Assembly: GCF_010729105.1 (NCBI RefSeq) | Contig: NZ_AP022573.1 | Span: 4,464,001 to 4,528,000, forward strand | DNA length: 64,000 nt | Reading direction: 5' to 3' | Origin: Mycobacterium saskatchewanense | Lineage (GTDB): Bacteria; Actinomycetota; Actinomycetes; Mycobacteriales; Mycobacteriaceae | In this document: positions 1 through 9,023 of the stretch, one piece after another | Numbering within the stretch: the first letter of the stretch is position 1 | Layout: the number at the start of each line of letters is the position of its first letter | The notes under the pieces: model-generated | Databases searched by the model: none | Told to the model about the DNA's origin: nothing | The model's input: only the letters and a program-made list of their open reading frames with translations | Program-made: the position numbers and the translations under genes

Positions 1-792
1 AGTTGGGACGGCCCGGCCTGGTCGATCAGCGCGGAATGGCTGGCGTACCTGCTCTTCGGCGCGCTCGTCCTGGTGATCCTGCGGATGAAGCAGGCGACCA
101 GGGCGCGCAGCCTGATGTTGCTGGCGTTCGCGGCCTCCCTGCCGCCCGTGGTGATGTTGCTCGCCAGCGGCCACTTCTACACGCCGTGGAGCTGGCTGCC
201 GCGGATCGTCACGCAATTCATCGCCGGCGCGCTGGCGTGCGCCGCGGTGCGCAGGCTGCGGCTGACCGACCGCGGTCGCCGCGCCGCAGGGTACGTCGCC
301 CTGCTCGTCCTGATCGCCATGGTCGGCATCCTCTATTGGTTCGACGCGCATCCGATCAGCGGCGTGGTGGAGAACGACAGCGGCGGGGTGGTCGACGTGC
401 TGTTCGTCCCGCTGGTCCTCACGCTGGCGATCGGCGTGGGCGGGTTGCCGGGGGTGTTGTCGACGAGGCCGATGGTCTACGGCGGAAAGATCTCGTTCTG
501 CCTGTACATGGTTCACGAGCTCGTGCATACCGCTTGGGGATGGGCCGTCGAAGAATTCGACCTCAAGCCGCAGGACAATCCCTGGAAGTGGAATGTCTTG
601 GTACTGTTGGTAATTGCGGTGATGGCCGCGATCCTGCTCTACTATTTGGTGGAAGAGCCCGGCCGCCGCTGGATGCGCAGGATGGTCGACGTGCGGGGCG
701 TGACGCCGAGAATCGACGCCGGCGAGGCGGGTACCCCCAAACTCCATCCGATCGACGGTGCGCTGGAACCGGTTTCGGCGCGCGCCGGATAA
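1..792 (+). CDS. Acyltransferase-3 (OafA/YrhL) family membrane protein, 5' end outside window
   Basis: This is the C-terminal 263 residues of an integral membrane O-acyltransferase; the reading frame is open from base 1, so the start lies upstream. The family motif SWDGPAWSISAEW is at residues 1-13, followed by about seven hydrophobic helices, and the last helix ends in the typical LVEEPGRRWMR. Family members transfer acyl groups onto cell-surface glycans or lipids. Unlike the gene at 1808-3970, this protein stops about 45 residues after the last helix and carries no SGNH domain. A separate secreted SGNH hydrolase follows 90 bp downstream and may supply that function in trans (inference). Position and family match M. 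tuberculosis Rv0517 by recall. Confidence 0.88.
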   Translation, partial: SWDGPAWSISAEWLAYLLFGALVLVILRMKQATRARSLMLLAFAASLPPVVMLLASGHFYTPWSWLPRIVTQFIAGALACAAVRRLRLTDRGRRAAGYVALLVLIAMVGILYWFDAHPISGVVENDSGGVVDVLFVPLVLTLAIGVGGLPGVLSTRPMVYGGKISFCLYMVHELVHTAWGWAVEEFDLKPQDNPWKWNVLVLLVIAVMAAILLYYLVEEPGRRWMRRMVDVRGVTPRIDAGEAGTPKLHPIDGALEPVSARAG

Positions 793-882
793 CGGCTGAC
801 GCGCGATTCGACGCATTTCCTTCCGTACTATTTCGGTTGTTCGATTGCGGCATACGAGGATGCCGTTCGGGGGAGGTACGCA

Positions 883-1578
883 GTGAGCCGTCTGATCACG
901 TTTTTCGTCAGTCTCGCGTTTCTCGTCGGGCTGGCGTGTGACGACGTTGCCTACTCGGCGCCGCCGCGGCCCTACGAGACCCTGACGCTGGATTCCCGGC
1001 TGACCCATGTCGCGGTTGTCGGCGACTCGTACACCACCGGCACCGACGAGGGCGGCATGGGCCCGAGGTCCTGGACCGCGCTGGCGTGGCGGACGCTCGG
1101 CTCGCAGGGTGTCCGGATCGCGCCCGACGTCGCAGCCGAGGGCAGGGCCGGCTACGGCGTCCGGGGGGACCACGGCAGCATCTTCCAGGACCTCACCGCG
1201 CGGGCGGTCAAGCCCGAGGACGCGCTGGTGGTCTTCTTCGGCTCCCGCAACGATCAAGGTTTCGATCTCGGTCAGCTGGCCGAAAGGGCGCGCGACACCT
1301 TCGATCTGGCCCGCCGGCTCGCGCCGTCCGCCAAGTTCCTGGTGATCGGACCGCCGTGGCCGACGGCCGACGTTCCCGGCGACGTGCTGCAGATCCGCGA
1401 CGTGCTCAACGGCGCCGCCCACGCCGCGGGGGCGGCGTTCGTGGACCCGATCGGAGACCGGTGGTTCGTCGACAGGCCCGGTCTGATCGGCCCGGACGGT
1501 GTGCACCCCAATGATGCGGGGCACCAATACCTGGCGGGCATGATCGCACCGCTGATCCGAATGCAATTGTTCGCGTGA
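883..1578 (+). CDS. Secreted SGNH/GDSL-type hydrolase
   Basis: A 231-residue exported esterase-like protein. The GTG start is fixed by the Shine-Dalgarno GGGAGGT at 871-877. Residues 1-26 form a signal peptide ending near AYSA. Block I is VVGDSYTTG with the nucleophile Ser, the Asn block is FFGSRND, and block V is DGVHPNDAG with the catalytic Asp and His. These residues define the SGNH fold, so acyl ester hydrolysis or transfer outside the membrane is expected; the substrate is unknown. It sits directly behind a stand-alone acyltransferase-3, an arrangement consistent with a split version of the fused protein encoded at 1808-3970. Corresponds to Rv0518 by synteny (recall). Confidence 0.88.
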   Translation: MSRLITFFVSLAFLVGLACDDVAYSAPPRPYETLTLDSRLTHVAVVGDSYTTGTDEGGMGPRSWTALAWRTLGSQGVRIAPDVAAEGRAGYGVRGDHGSIFQDLTARAVKPEDALVVFFGSRNDQGFDLGQLAERARDTFDLARRLAPSAKFLVIGPPWPTADVPGDVLQIRDVLNGAAHAAGAAFVDPIGDRWFVDRPGLIGPDGVHPNDAGHQYLAGMIAPLIRMQLFA

Positions 1579-1626
1579 CTGCGCCGAGGCGCCGGCGGTG
1601 AGGCCAGACGTCGGCGCGGCCGACGT

Positions 1627-1743
1627 TCAGTCCTCCGCGTGCCGCTCGTAATCCCAGCGCTCCAGGCGGGCCTGCAGCTGCATCAGGCCCATGCCCGCGA
1701 CGGGCGCGGCGAGCGCGATGCAGACCAGCATCAGCGGAGTCAT
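1627..1743 (-). CDS. Small membrane protein, 38 aa
   Basis: A short gene with clear coding signals: ATG at 1743 and a perfect GGAGG at 1751-1755 with 7-nt spacing. The product begins with one hydrophobic segment (residues 3-21, MLVCIALAAPVAGMGLM) and ends in a charged tail, LQARLERWDYERHAED. It has no recognisable domain and its function is unknown. It lies 64 bp downstream of the start of the neighbourhood's acyltransferase gene region and is transcribed opposite to the SGNH gene. The overlapping plus-strand frame at 1639-1881 has no ribosome-binding site and is probably a shadow. Confidence 0.68.
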   Translation of the reverse strand: MTPLMLVCIALAAPVAGMGLMQLQARLERWDYERHAED

Positions 1744-1807
1744 TTCATAACCTCCAAAAGCCTTCTTCAGTATGACGTTCGCTCGCCCAGAATTGGTTCA
1801 TTTCGGC

Positions 1808-3970
1808 CTAGTTGTCCGCCGTGGCGCGTTCGGCCAGCGCACCCACGACGGGTGCCAGGAGCCGCGCGTACTCCCGCGTGATGTGGTTGTCGTCGCGGAA
1901 CACCAGCGTGTCGCCCACGATCACCGGGCAGCGGTCGGGGGCGCAGAACAGGTCGGTCAGATCGGCGTAATACCCCCCGGCACCGACGGTGGCGCGCTGT
2001 TCGTCGGCGATCCCCCGGGCGTCGATCGCCTCCGCGCGCGGCGGCGCGCAGGCGCTCGCGTCGTCCAGGTGACCCGACAGGCACGCCGGCACGGGGGAGC
2101 CCGGGTCCGCGACTGGCCCCAGCACGAGCACCCTTGCACCCGTGCGCCGCAACTGGGCGATGGTGCGGCCGAGGGTGTCCAGCCACGCCGGGTCGTAGGA
2201 CGTGAAGCCGAAGTCGGCGCCGTAGCGCCGGCTCATGCTCACCACGACGAGCCGCGGGTGCTCGGCCTGCAGGCGGCCCATGATCTGACCGCGCCACTGT
2301 TCGCACTCGACATATTCGCGGCCCAGGTAGGGGCTGGTGATGCGCAGCTCCTGCAGCGGGCAGGTCACCTTGGCCATCGTCTCGAGCCGCCAGTGGCGCT
2401 GCTCGGCGAGCTCTTCGAACGCCGGCTGCCACATCGCGACGTGCGAGTCGCCGACCAGCGCCACGGTCGTCGGGGATGCGGTGTCACCCGACGCGCACTC
2501 GGCCTGGCCGACGTCGCGCCACGAGCGCACACAGCCATTGACGAAGACGGCCGGCTTGTCGGACGGTGCCGCGGCGAGCGGCGGGTCCAGGTTGGACGGG
2601 ACGGCCGCCTGCTTCACGGCCGCGACCACCGCGTCGCGCGCCTGCGCGAACGCCTGGCGGACCGCCGCGTCCGGCGGCCCGACGGCGGGGAGGCTTGGCG
2701 GCGGCAGCGCGACGATGTTGGCCCTGGGGGCGGCGGATCCATGGCCCACCGGCACCGGGATGACGTTGAGCAGCAGCACGCAGGCGCAGCCCGCGATCGC
2801 GGTGGCGCCGGCGGCCATCGCCAGGCTGGCCCGCGCCGACCGGCGTAGGGCGGCGGCGAACCGGCCCGGGTTTTCCACCAGGTGCAGCGTGATCACGGCC
2901 AGACCGGCCGAGACCAGAATGGCGGCCAGCCGGCCCGCCAGGCCGGCCGGCAGTCCCAGCAGCGGCGGCAGGAGCAGCAGCACCGGCCAGTGCCACAGGT
3001 ACCACGAGTACGACACCCGGCCGATCCCCCGCAGCCCGGGCCGGCACAGCAGCCGGCCGACGCCGAGACCCCTGGTCGCGCAACCGCCGCCGATCACCAG
3101 CGCGGTGCCCAGCACGGGCAGCAGCGCCGAGGTGCCAGGGTAGGGCGTCTTCGGGCCGAATTGGGTGCAGGTCAGCAGGATCAGGCTCAGCCCGCCCCAG
3201 CCGGCGACCGCTGCGGGCAGCAGAGGGAGCCGGCGCCATTGGGGGATCGACAGCGCCACCAGGCCGCCCGCGGCCAGTTCCCAGGCCCGGGTGGGCAGCG
3301 AGAAGAACGCCCACGACGGCGACAGGCGGGTGCACAACACGGCGGCCCCCAGCGACGCCGCGCCGGCGAACGCCAGGACCACCGCGTACGGCGCCATTCG
3401 CGCCGCCGCGCCGCCCGGCCACACTCGCCTGAGCAGCCAGGCCGTGCCGACGAGCAACACCGGCCACACCAGGTAGAACTGCTCTTCGACACCCAGCGAC
3501 CAGTAGTGCTGGAACGGCGAGGGGGCGTCGGATCCCAGGTAGTCCGCGCTCCGCGCGGCAAACCGGTAGTTGCCCACGTAGAGCGCGCTGGCGATGCCGT
3601 CGACGAAGACGCTTCGCGCCTGCAACGGTGGCAGGGCGACGGCCGCCGCGACCGCGGTGACGACGCCCACGGTGGCGGCCGCGGGCAGCAACCGGCGCGC
3701 CCTTGCACCGTAAAAGCGGCCCAGCGCAACGGTATTGGTGGCGCTGATCTCGCGCCAAAGCAGCCCGGTGATGAGGAAGCCGGAGATCACGAAGAATACG
3801 TCGACGCCGATGTAGCCGCCCGTGATGCCCGGCACGCCGGCGTGGTAGAACACGACCGCGAGCACTGCTACGGCGCGCAGGCCTTCGATGTCGGGCCGAA
3901 ATCCCTTGCGGGAGAGCCGCGGCCCCGCCTGAGGCGGGTTGCCGGTGAGTGGTTGCGGCCGGGTGGTCAT
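1808..3970 (-). CDS. Fused acyltransferase-3 / SGNH-domain membrane protein
   Basis: A 720-residue protein for surface acylation. Residues 24-380 form the acyltransferase-3 membrane domain: the entry motif is FRPDIEGLRAVAVLAVVFYH with the catalytic-type His at its end, followed by GYIGVDVFFVISGFL, about ten helices and closing LVENPGRF. A linker leads to a C-terminal extracytoplasmic SGNH domain with VALVGDSHVAMW (Ser about 508) and DDNHITREY (Asp about 693, His about 696). Such fusions O-acetylate or otherwise acylate envelope glycans; the acceptor here is unknown. The architecture matches M. tuberculosis Rv0111 and Rv1565c (recall). The next gene ends at 3978, only 7 bp upstream, so the two are probably co-transcribed. 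Confidence 0.9.
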   Translation of the reverse strand: MTTRPQPLTGNPPQAGPRLSRKGFRPDIEGLRAVAVLAVVFYHAGVPGITGGYIGVDVFFVISGFLITGLLWREISATNTVALGRFYGARARRLLPAAATVGVVTAVAAAVALPPLQARSVFVDGIASALYVGNYRFAARSADYLGSDAPSPFQHYWSLGVEEQFYLVWPVLLVGTAWLLRRVWPGGAAARMAPYAVVLAFAGAASLGAAVLCTRLSPSWAFFSLPTRAWELAAGGLVALSIPQWRRLPLLPAAVAGWGGLSLILLTCTQFGPKTPYPGTSALLPVLGTALVIGGGCATRGLGVGRLLCRPGLRGIGRVSYSWYLWHWPVLLLLPPLLGLPAGLAGRLAAILVSAGLAVITLHLVENPGRFAAALRRSARASLAMAAGATAIAGCACVLLLNVIPVPVGHGSAAPRANIVALPPPSLPAVGPPDAAVRQAFAQARDAVVAAVKQAAVPSNLDPPLAAAPSDKPAVFVNGCVRSWRDVGQAECASGDTASPTTVALVGDSHVAMWQPAFEELAEQRHWRLETMAKVTCPLQELRITSPYLGREYVECEQWRGQIMGRLQAEHPRLVVVSMSRRYGADFGFTSYDPAWLDTLGRTIAQLRRTGARVLVLGPVADPGSPVPACLSGHLDDASACAPPRAEAIDARGIADEQRATVGAGGYYADLTDLFCAPDRCPVIVGDTLVFRDDNHITREYARLLAPVVGALAERATADN

Positions 3971-3977
3971 CTGCTCG

Positions 3978-4826
3978 CTAGGTCGCCATCCAGGCCAGCT
4001 CGGCCGGCAGTTGCATCCGCCAGTACGCGATGTCGTGGCCGCCCAGCGAAAAGCTGCCCGCCGGCTGAGTTTTCAGCTGGCTGACGAATTGTCTTGTGGC
4101 GAAGTAGAAGCGGTCGAAGGTGCCGCAGTCCACGCGCAGCGGAATCGAATTCAGCGCCGGCACACCCAGCACGCTGTTCTGCACCCAGTCGTCGTAGCTG
4201 TCGAACGCGCCCGGGGTGCTTCCGGTGAACGAGGTGAACAGCGCGGGGCTGATGGCGCAGATTCCGGCGGTGCGCGCCGGACCGAGCCGGGCGCCCAGGT
4301 GCAGCGCGCCGTACCCGCCCATCGACCATCCCATGAAACCCACCCGCGAGGTGTCGAAACCCATCGTGGTCAGCATCGGCAGCAGCTCGTCGAGCACCAT
4401 CGCGCCGGAGTCGACGCCGGAAGCGCGCTTGTGCCAGTAGGTGTTTCCGCCGTCGACGCCAACCACCGCGAATGGCGGCTTGCCCTCCTTGACCAGCCGG
4501 GCCAGTCCGTCGGGGACGCCCATGTCCAGCATCTGGTTGGCGTCACCGTCGACGCCGTGCAGCGCGATCACCGGGCGCAGGGCCGTGGTCTGGCCGGGCG
4601 GCATGGCGATCACGTAGTTGGTCTTGATGCCGCCCCGGGCAGCCGAGACGAACGAGCCGGTGAGCTTGTTCGGCAAGGAGGCGCCCGCGGTCGGCGGCTC
4701 GAACGGCGCCGGCGCCGCCTGCGGCTTGATCGGATCGAGCAGGGCGCTCAGGGCGAACACGCCAGCGGCCCCCAGGCCGGCGCCGGCTCCCATGCGCAGC
4801 ACCGCCCGGCGTGTCAGGTCAGGCAT
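3978..4826 (-). CDS. Tat-exported alpha/beta-hydrolase (esterase family)
   Basis: A 282-residue esterase-like protein. The start at 4826 is chosen because MPDLTRRAVLRMGAGAG gives a twin-arginine signal (TRRAVL) at the very N-terminus; a longer frame to 4916 adds 30 residues ahead of the signal. The nucleophile elbow GWSMGGYGALHLG has Ser near residue 167, and the C-terminal GGHDIAYW supplies the His. The overall layout resembles the esterase D and mycolyltransferase-like group, but no mycolyl-specific feature is evident. It matches Rv0519c by position (recall). It is exported and probably membrane-tethered or secreted, and is co-directional with the acyltransferase 7 bp downstream. Confidence 0.85.
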   Translation of the reverse strand: MPDLTRRAVLRMGAGAGLGAAGVFALSALLDPIKPQAAPAPFEPPTAGASLPNKLTGSFVSAARGGIKTNYVIAMPPGQTTALRPVIALHGVDGDANQMLDMGVPDGLARLVKEGKPPFAVVGVDGGNTYWHKRASGVDSGAMVLDELLPMLTTMGFDTSRVGFMGWSMGGYGALHLGARLGPARTAGICAISPALFTSFTGSTPGAFDSYDDWVQNSVLGVPALNSIPLRVDCGTFDRFYFATRQFVSQLKTQPAGSFSLGGHDIAYWRMQLPAELAWMAT

Positions 4827-5030
4827 GATCGCAATCTTGCCGCCCTGACCGGCCATTGCCGCCCGAGCCACGCCGTATTGGAAGCATTGTGTGATCTCGC
4901 GTGACCCGCCGGTCACCGACGGGTGATGTCGCGCGGAATAGGGGATCGAATCTGCGCGGTTTCAACCCTCGTGCGCGCGCCCGGGTTCACCGAGGATGGA
5001 ACTTTCGTGTCGACTGCGGAGGGGTAGTTA

Positions 5031-6176
5031 ATGAGTCTGGCATTTCACTGGTTTCTGCCGACCTACGGCGATTCGCGGAACCTGGTCGCCGGCGGACACG
5101 GCACGCCGATGTCCGGTGACCGGCCCGCGACCCTGCGGTATCTGCACCAGATCTGCGCGGCAGCCGAGGACAACGGCTTCGAGGCGGTGCTGACGCCGAC
5201 GGGGCTGTGGTGCGAGGACGCCTGGTTGACGACGGCCATGCTGATCGAGCGCACCGAGACGCTGAAGTTCCTGGTGGCATTCCGTCCCGGCCTGCTCAGC
5301 CCGACGCTGGCCGCCCAGATGGCCGGCACCTTCCAGCGCCACTCGGAAGGCCGGCTGCTGCTCAACGTGGTCACGGGTGGGGAGCCGCACGAGCAACAGG
5401 CCTACGGCGACTTCCTGGACAAGGAGGCGCGCTACGCCCGCACCGCCGAGTTTCTGCACGTCGTGCGGCAACTGTGGACGTCCGGGGAGCCCGTCACCTT
5501 CGCCGGCGACCACATTCAGGTGGAGGGCGCGCAGCTGAACAACCCGCCGGACCCGGTGCCCGCGGTGTTCTTCGGCGGGTCGTCGGCCCCCGCCGGCCCG
5601 GTCGCGGCCCAGTACTCCGACGTCTACCTCACGTGGGGCGAACCGCGCCCGGCGGTCGCGAAGAAGCTGGACTGGATCAGGGGACTCGCCGCGGACGCCG
5701 GTCGGATCCTGCAGTACGGCCTGCGGATCCACGTCATCAGCCGGGACACCGCCGCGGAGGCGTGGGCCGAGGCCGACCGGCTCCTGGCCGCCGTCGATCC
5801 GGCCGCCGTCGAGCGGGTGCAGGCCAGCCTCGCCCGCAGCGAGTCCGAGGGCCAGCGCCGCATGCTCGACCTGCACGGCGGCGACAGCAGCCGGCTCCTG
5901 GTCGGTCCGAACCTGTGGGCCGGGGTCGGCCTGGTGCGCGGCGGCGCGGGCACCGCGCTGGTCGGGTCGCACGCCGAGGTCGCCGAAAGGCTGATCGAGT
6001 ACTCACGCCTGGGCATCAGCCACTTCATCCTGTCGGGGTATCCCCATCTGGAGGAGGCGTACTGGTTCGGCGAGGGTGTGCTGCCGCTGCTCGAGCGCGA
6101 GGGCCTGTGGAAACACCCCAACCGTCAATCGCACCCGGCGCCGGCGACCCCGTTCGCGGTCGCCTCGGCACACTGA
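5031..6176 (+). CDS. SsuD-like LLM-class flavin-dependent monooxygenase (probable alkanesulfonate monooxygenase)
   Basis: A 381-residue luciferase-like TIM-barrel enzyme with a strong Shine-Dalgarno GGAGGGG at 5018-5024. Family marks include the N-terminal FHWFLPTYGDSR, AAAEDNGFEAVLTPTG, AFRPGLLSPTLAAQMAGTFQR and LLLNVVTGG. This set is typical of SsuD, which uses reduced FMN and oxygen to release sulfite from alkanesulfonates. An F420-dependent relative cannot be excluded because the group is large in mycobacteria. No SsuE reductase or ABC sulfonate importer is adjacent. Instead an MFS carrier starts 17 bp downstream and may import the substrate (inference). From recall, M. tuberculosis has methyltransferase fragments at this spot, so this pair is a local difference. 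Confidence 0.85.
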   Translation: MSLAFHWFLPTYGDSRNLVAGGHGTPMSGDRPATLRYLHQICAAAEDNGFEAVLTPTGLWCEDAWLTTAMLIERTETLKFLVAFRPGLLSPTLAAQMAGTFQRHSEGRLLLNVVTGGEPHEQQAYGDFLDKEARYARTAEFLHVVRQLWTSGEPVTFAGDHIQVEGAQLNNPPDPVPAVFFGGSSAPAGPVAAQYSDVYLTWGEPRPAVAKKLDWIRGLAADAGRILQYGLRIHVISRDTAAEAWAEADRLLAAVDPAAVERVQASLARSESEGQRRMLDLHGGDSSRLLVGPNLWAGVGLVRGGAGTALVGSHAEVAERLIEYSRLGISHFILSGYPHLEEAYWFGEGVLPLLEREGLWKHPNRQSHPAPATPFAVASAH

Positions 6177-6193
6177 CCGGCCACGGACCAGCT

Positions 6194-7528
6194 ATGGCCA
6201 CCACGTTGCCCGGCGCCGGCGTCGCCGCGCCCGAAGGGCACGGCGATCCCGAGACCCGCCATCGGCTGCGCGTCGTCGTCGCGGCCAGCTTGCTCGGCAC
6301 CACCGTCGAGTGGTACGACTTCTTCCTGTACGCCACCGCGGCGGGCCTGGTGTTCAACAAGGTCTTCTTCCCCGGTGAGAGCTCGCTGGTCGGAACGCTT
6401 CTCGCGTTCGCGACGTTCGCCGTCGGGTTCGTCATGCGGCCGGTCGGCGGGCTGGTGTTCGGGCACATCGGGGACCGGATCGGGCGTAAGCGCAGCCTGG
6501 CCCTGACCATGCTGATTATGGGGGTGGCCACGGCCCTGATCGGCGTGCTGCCGACGGCCGCGCAGATCGGTGTCTGGGCGCCGGTGCTGTTGCTGACGCT
6601 GCGCATCCTGCAGGGATTCGCGTTGGGCGGCGAGTGGGGCGGCGCGGTGCTGCTCGCCGTCGAACACAGCCCCGCGGGCCGGCGCGGCCGGTTCGGGGCG
6701 ATCCCGCAGATCGGTTTGGCGCTCGGATTGGCTTTGGGCACAGGCATCTTCGCCTTCCTCCAGATCGCGCTGGGGCAGGCCCGGTTCCTCGCCTACGGCT
6801 GGCGCATCGGGTTCCTGCTGAGCCTGGTGCTGGTCGTGATCGGCGTCGTGGTGCGGCTGCGGGTCGAGGAAACCCCGGCCTTCCGCGAACTGGCGGACCT
6901 CGAGGCCACCTCCACCGTGCCCATCCGCGAGATCATCCGCGAACCCCGCTCGCGGCGGAACACGGTGCTGGGCTTGCTGTCCAGATGGGCCGAGGGGTCG
7001 GCGTTCAACACCTGGGGCGTGTTCGCCATCAGCTACGCCACGGGTGCGCTGGGATTCAACAAGGTGTCCGTGCTGGTCGTGGTGACCATCGCCGCGTCGC
7101 TCATGGCGGTGCTGCTGCCGGTGTCGGGCGCCCTGACCGATCGCTTCGGCCCGCGCCGGGTGTACCTGGCGGGGGTGGCGTGCTACGGCGTGTTGGCCTT
7201 CCCCGCGTTCGCGTTGTTCGGCACCCGCAACCTGGTGGTGTTCGGGTTGGCGATGGTCGTCGTGTTCGGGATCGTGCACGCGCTGTTCTACGGCGCACAG
7301 GGGACGCTGTATTCGGCGTTGTTTCCGACGGCCACCCGCTACACGGGGCTGTCGTTCGTCTACCAGTTCTCGGGCATCTATGCCTCCGGGGTCACGCCGA
7401 TGATCCTGACCGCGTTGATCGCGGCGGTCGGCGGGGCGCCGTGGCTGGCGTGCGCGTATCTGGTCGCGACGGCCGTCATCAGCGTGGTCGCCACGGCGCT
7501 GATCCGCGAGCGGGACCTGCACCTGTAG
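6194..7528 (+). CDS. MFS transporter, metabolite:H+ symporter (MHS) subfamily
   Basis: A 444-residue, 12-helix carrier. The ATG at 6194 follows the SsuD-like gene by 17 bp, so the two likely share a transcript. MHS signatures are SLLGTTVEWYDFFLYATAAG at the first helix and the loop 2-3 motif GHIGDRIGRKRSLALT, followed by LQGFALGGEWGGAVLLAVEH. MHS members import organic acids, betaines or other small metabolites with protons. The neighbouring monooxygenase suggests an organosulfur or related substrate, which is inference only. Confidence 0.87.
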   Translation: MATTLPGAGVAAPEGHGDPETRHRLRVVVAASLLGTTVEWYDFFLYATAAGLVFNKVFFPGESSLVGTLLAFATFAVGFVMRPVGGLVFGHIGDRIGRKRSLALTMLIMGVATALIGVLPTAAQIGVWAPVLLLTLRILQGFALGGEWGGAVLLAVEHSPAGRRGRFGAIPQIGLALGLALGTGIFAFLQIALGQARFLAYGWRIGFLLSLVLVVIGVVVRLRVEETPAFRELADLEATSTVPIREIIREPRSRRNTVLGLLSRWAEGSAFNTWGVFAISYATGALGFNKVSVLVVVTIAASLMAVLLPVSGALTDRFGPRRVYLAGVACYGVLAFPAFALFGTRNLVVFGLAMVVVFGIVHALFYGAQGTLYSALFPTATRYTGLSFVYQFSGIYASGVTPMILTALIAAVGGAPWLACAYLVATAVISVVATALIRERDLHL

Positions 7529-7595
7529 GGGTGCACGCGGGGCTACCGTGTGCTCACGCGGCGCCGAAACCGCCGCAAGCTGCTAGCGTCCGCGC

Positions 7596-9014
7596 ATGCG
7601 GCGCATGCGACGGCGGGTGAACTACCGGCCCGGCCCGACCGGCTCCGGGGCGGGGGAGCGTGGCAAATCGCAACTGCGGCAAGGGTTGTCGCAGCGCCAG
7701 CTCAGCATGATCGCGATCGGCGGCGTGATCGGCGCCGGGCTGTTCGTCGGGTCCGGCGTGGTGATCAAGGACACCGGCCCGGCGGCGTTCCTGACGTACG
7801 CGCTGTGCGGCCTGCTGATAGTCCTGGTGATGCGGATGCTCGGGGAAATGGCCGCCGCCAACCCGTCGACCGGGTCTTTCGCCGACTATGCGGCCCAGGC
7901 CCTGGGCGGCTGGGCCGGTTTCTCCGTCGCCTGGCTGTACTGGTACTTCTGGGTGATCGTGATCGGCTTCGAGGCGATCGCGGGCGGCAAGGTCCTCAAC
8001 TACTGGTTCCACGCGCCGCTGTGGCTGCTGTCGCTGTGCCTGATGGTGCTCATGACCGCCACCAACCTGTTCTCCGTGACATCGTTCGGCGAATTCGAAT
8101 TCTGGTTCGCCGGAATCAAAGTCGCGACGATCGTCGCCTTCCTCGCGATCGGCGCGGTTTGCGCCCTGGGGCTGCTGCCGGGCCGGCACGCGGACTTCTC
8201 CAACCTCACCGCGCACGGCGGGTTCTTCCCGAACGGCGTCGGGGCGGTGTTCGCGGCCATCGTCGTGGTGATCTTCTCCATGGTGGGCGCCGAGATCGTC
8301 ACCGTCGCCGCTGCCGAGAGCCGCGATCCCGAGCTCGCGGTTACCCGGGCGACGAGGTCGGTGGTCGCGCGCGTCGGGATCTTCTTCGTCGGCTCGGTCT
8401 TCCTGCTGGTCGTCATCCTGCCGTGGAACTCCGTCGAGCTCGGCGCCTCGCCGTACGCGGCAGCGCTCAAGCACCTCGGACTGCCCGGCGCGGATCAGGT
8501 GATGAACGCGGTGGTGCTCACCGCGGTCCTGTCCTGCCTGAACTCCGGCCTCTACACGGCGTCGCGCATGCTCTTCGTGCTCGCCGACCGGGGTGAGGCG
8601 CCGGCCGGGCTCGTCACGCTGAGCCGGCGCGGGGTGCCGTCCTTCGCGATCCTGGCGTCGTCCGCGGTCGGTTTCGGTTGCGTGATCATGGCGTGGCTGT
8701 CGCCAGGCACGGTGTTTCTGTTCCTGCTCAACTCGTCGGGCGCGGTCATCTTGTTCGTGTACTGGCTGGTCGGGCTGTCGCAGATCGTCCTGCGGCGCCG
8801 CACGCCCGAGGAGCGGCTTCGGGTCAAGATGTGGTTCTTCCCGACGCTGTCCGCGCTCACCCTGGCCGGGATCACCGCAGTGCTGGTCCAGATGGCGTTC
8901 GACCGCTCGGTCCGCAGCCAGCTGTGGCTGAGCCTGTTGTCGTGGGCGGTGGTCATCGGGCTGTACTTTGCCGCGCGGGCCCGCCGGCGAGGCGGTGTCG
9001 AGCGCGAGGCGTAG
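7596..9014 (+). CDS. gabP: APC-superfamily amino acid permease (GabP-like)
   Basis: A 472-residue permease with about 12 membrane helices. The first helix carries the APC motif MIAIGGVIGAGLFVGSG, followed by RMLGEMAAANPSTGSFADYA and the WLYWYFWVIVIGFEAIAGGK segment typical of the GABA/proline permease subfamily. It corresponds to Rv0522, annotated gabP (recall); real substrate choice cannot be read from sequence. Two ATG codons lie close together, 7596 and 7605, and neither has a convincing ribosome-binding site. The gene converges on the CHAP-protein gene with a gap of only 9 bp. Confidence 0.86.
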   Translation: MRRMRRRVNYRPGPTGSGAGERGKSQLRQGLSQRQLSMIAIGGVIGAGLFVGSGVVIKDTGPAAFLTYALCGLLIVLVMRMLGEMAAANPSTGSFADYAAQALGGWAGFSVAWLYWYFWVIVIGFEAIAGGKVLNYWFHAPLWLLSLCLMVLMTATNLFSVTSFGEFEFWFAGIKVATIVAFLAIGAVCALGLLPGRHADFSNLTAHGGFFPNGVGAVFAAIVVVIFSMVGAEIVTVAAAESRDPELAVTRATRSVVARVGIFFVGSVFLLVVILPWNSVELGASPYAAALKHLGLPGADQVMNAVVLTAVLSCLNSGLYTASRMLFVLADRGEAPAGLVTLSRRGVPSFAILASSAVGFGCVIMAWLSPGTVFLFLLNSSGAVILFVYWLVGLSQIVLRRRTPEERLRVKMWFFPTLSALTLAGITAVLVQMAFDRSVRSQLWLSLLSWAVVIGLYFAARARRRGGVEREA

Positions 9015-9023
9015 GAGCCCGGC

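Noticed and set aside
1639..1881. 80-codon plus-strand frame after the SGNH gene
   Set aside because: No ribosome site and no recognisable protein; the minus-strand 38-aa gene in the same place has strong signals.
4827..5030. Possible riboswitch before the SsuD-like gene
   Set aside because: No known aptamer core could be recognised; only the Shine-Dalgarno at 5018-5024 is certain.
5207..6193. Long in-frame extension upstream of the MFS carrier
   Set aside because: It overlaps the SsuD-like gene in another frame and has Arg/Gly-rich shadow composition; the carrier's first helix starts just after 6194.
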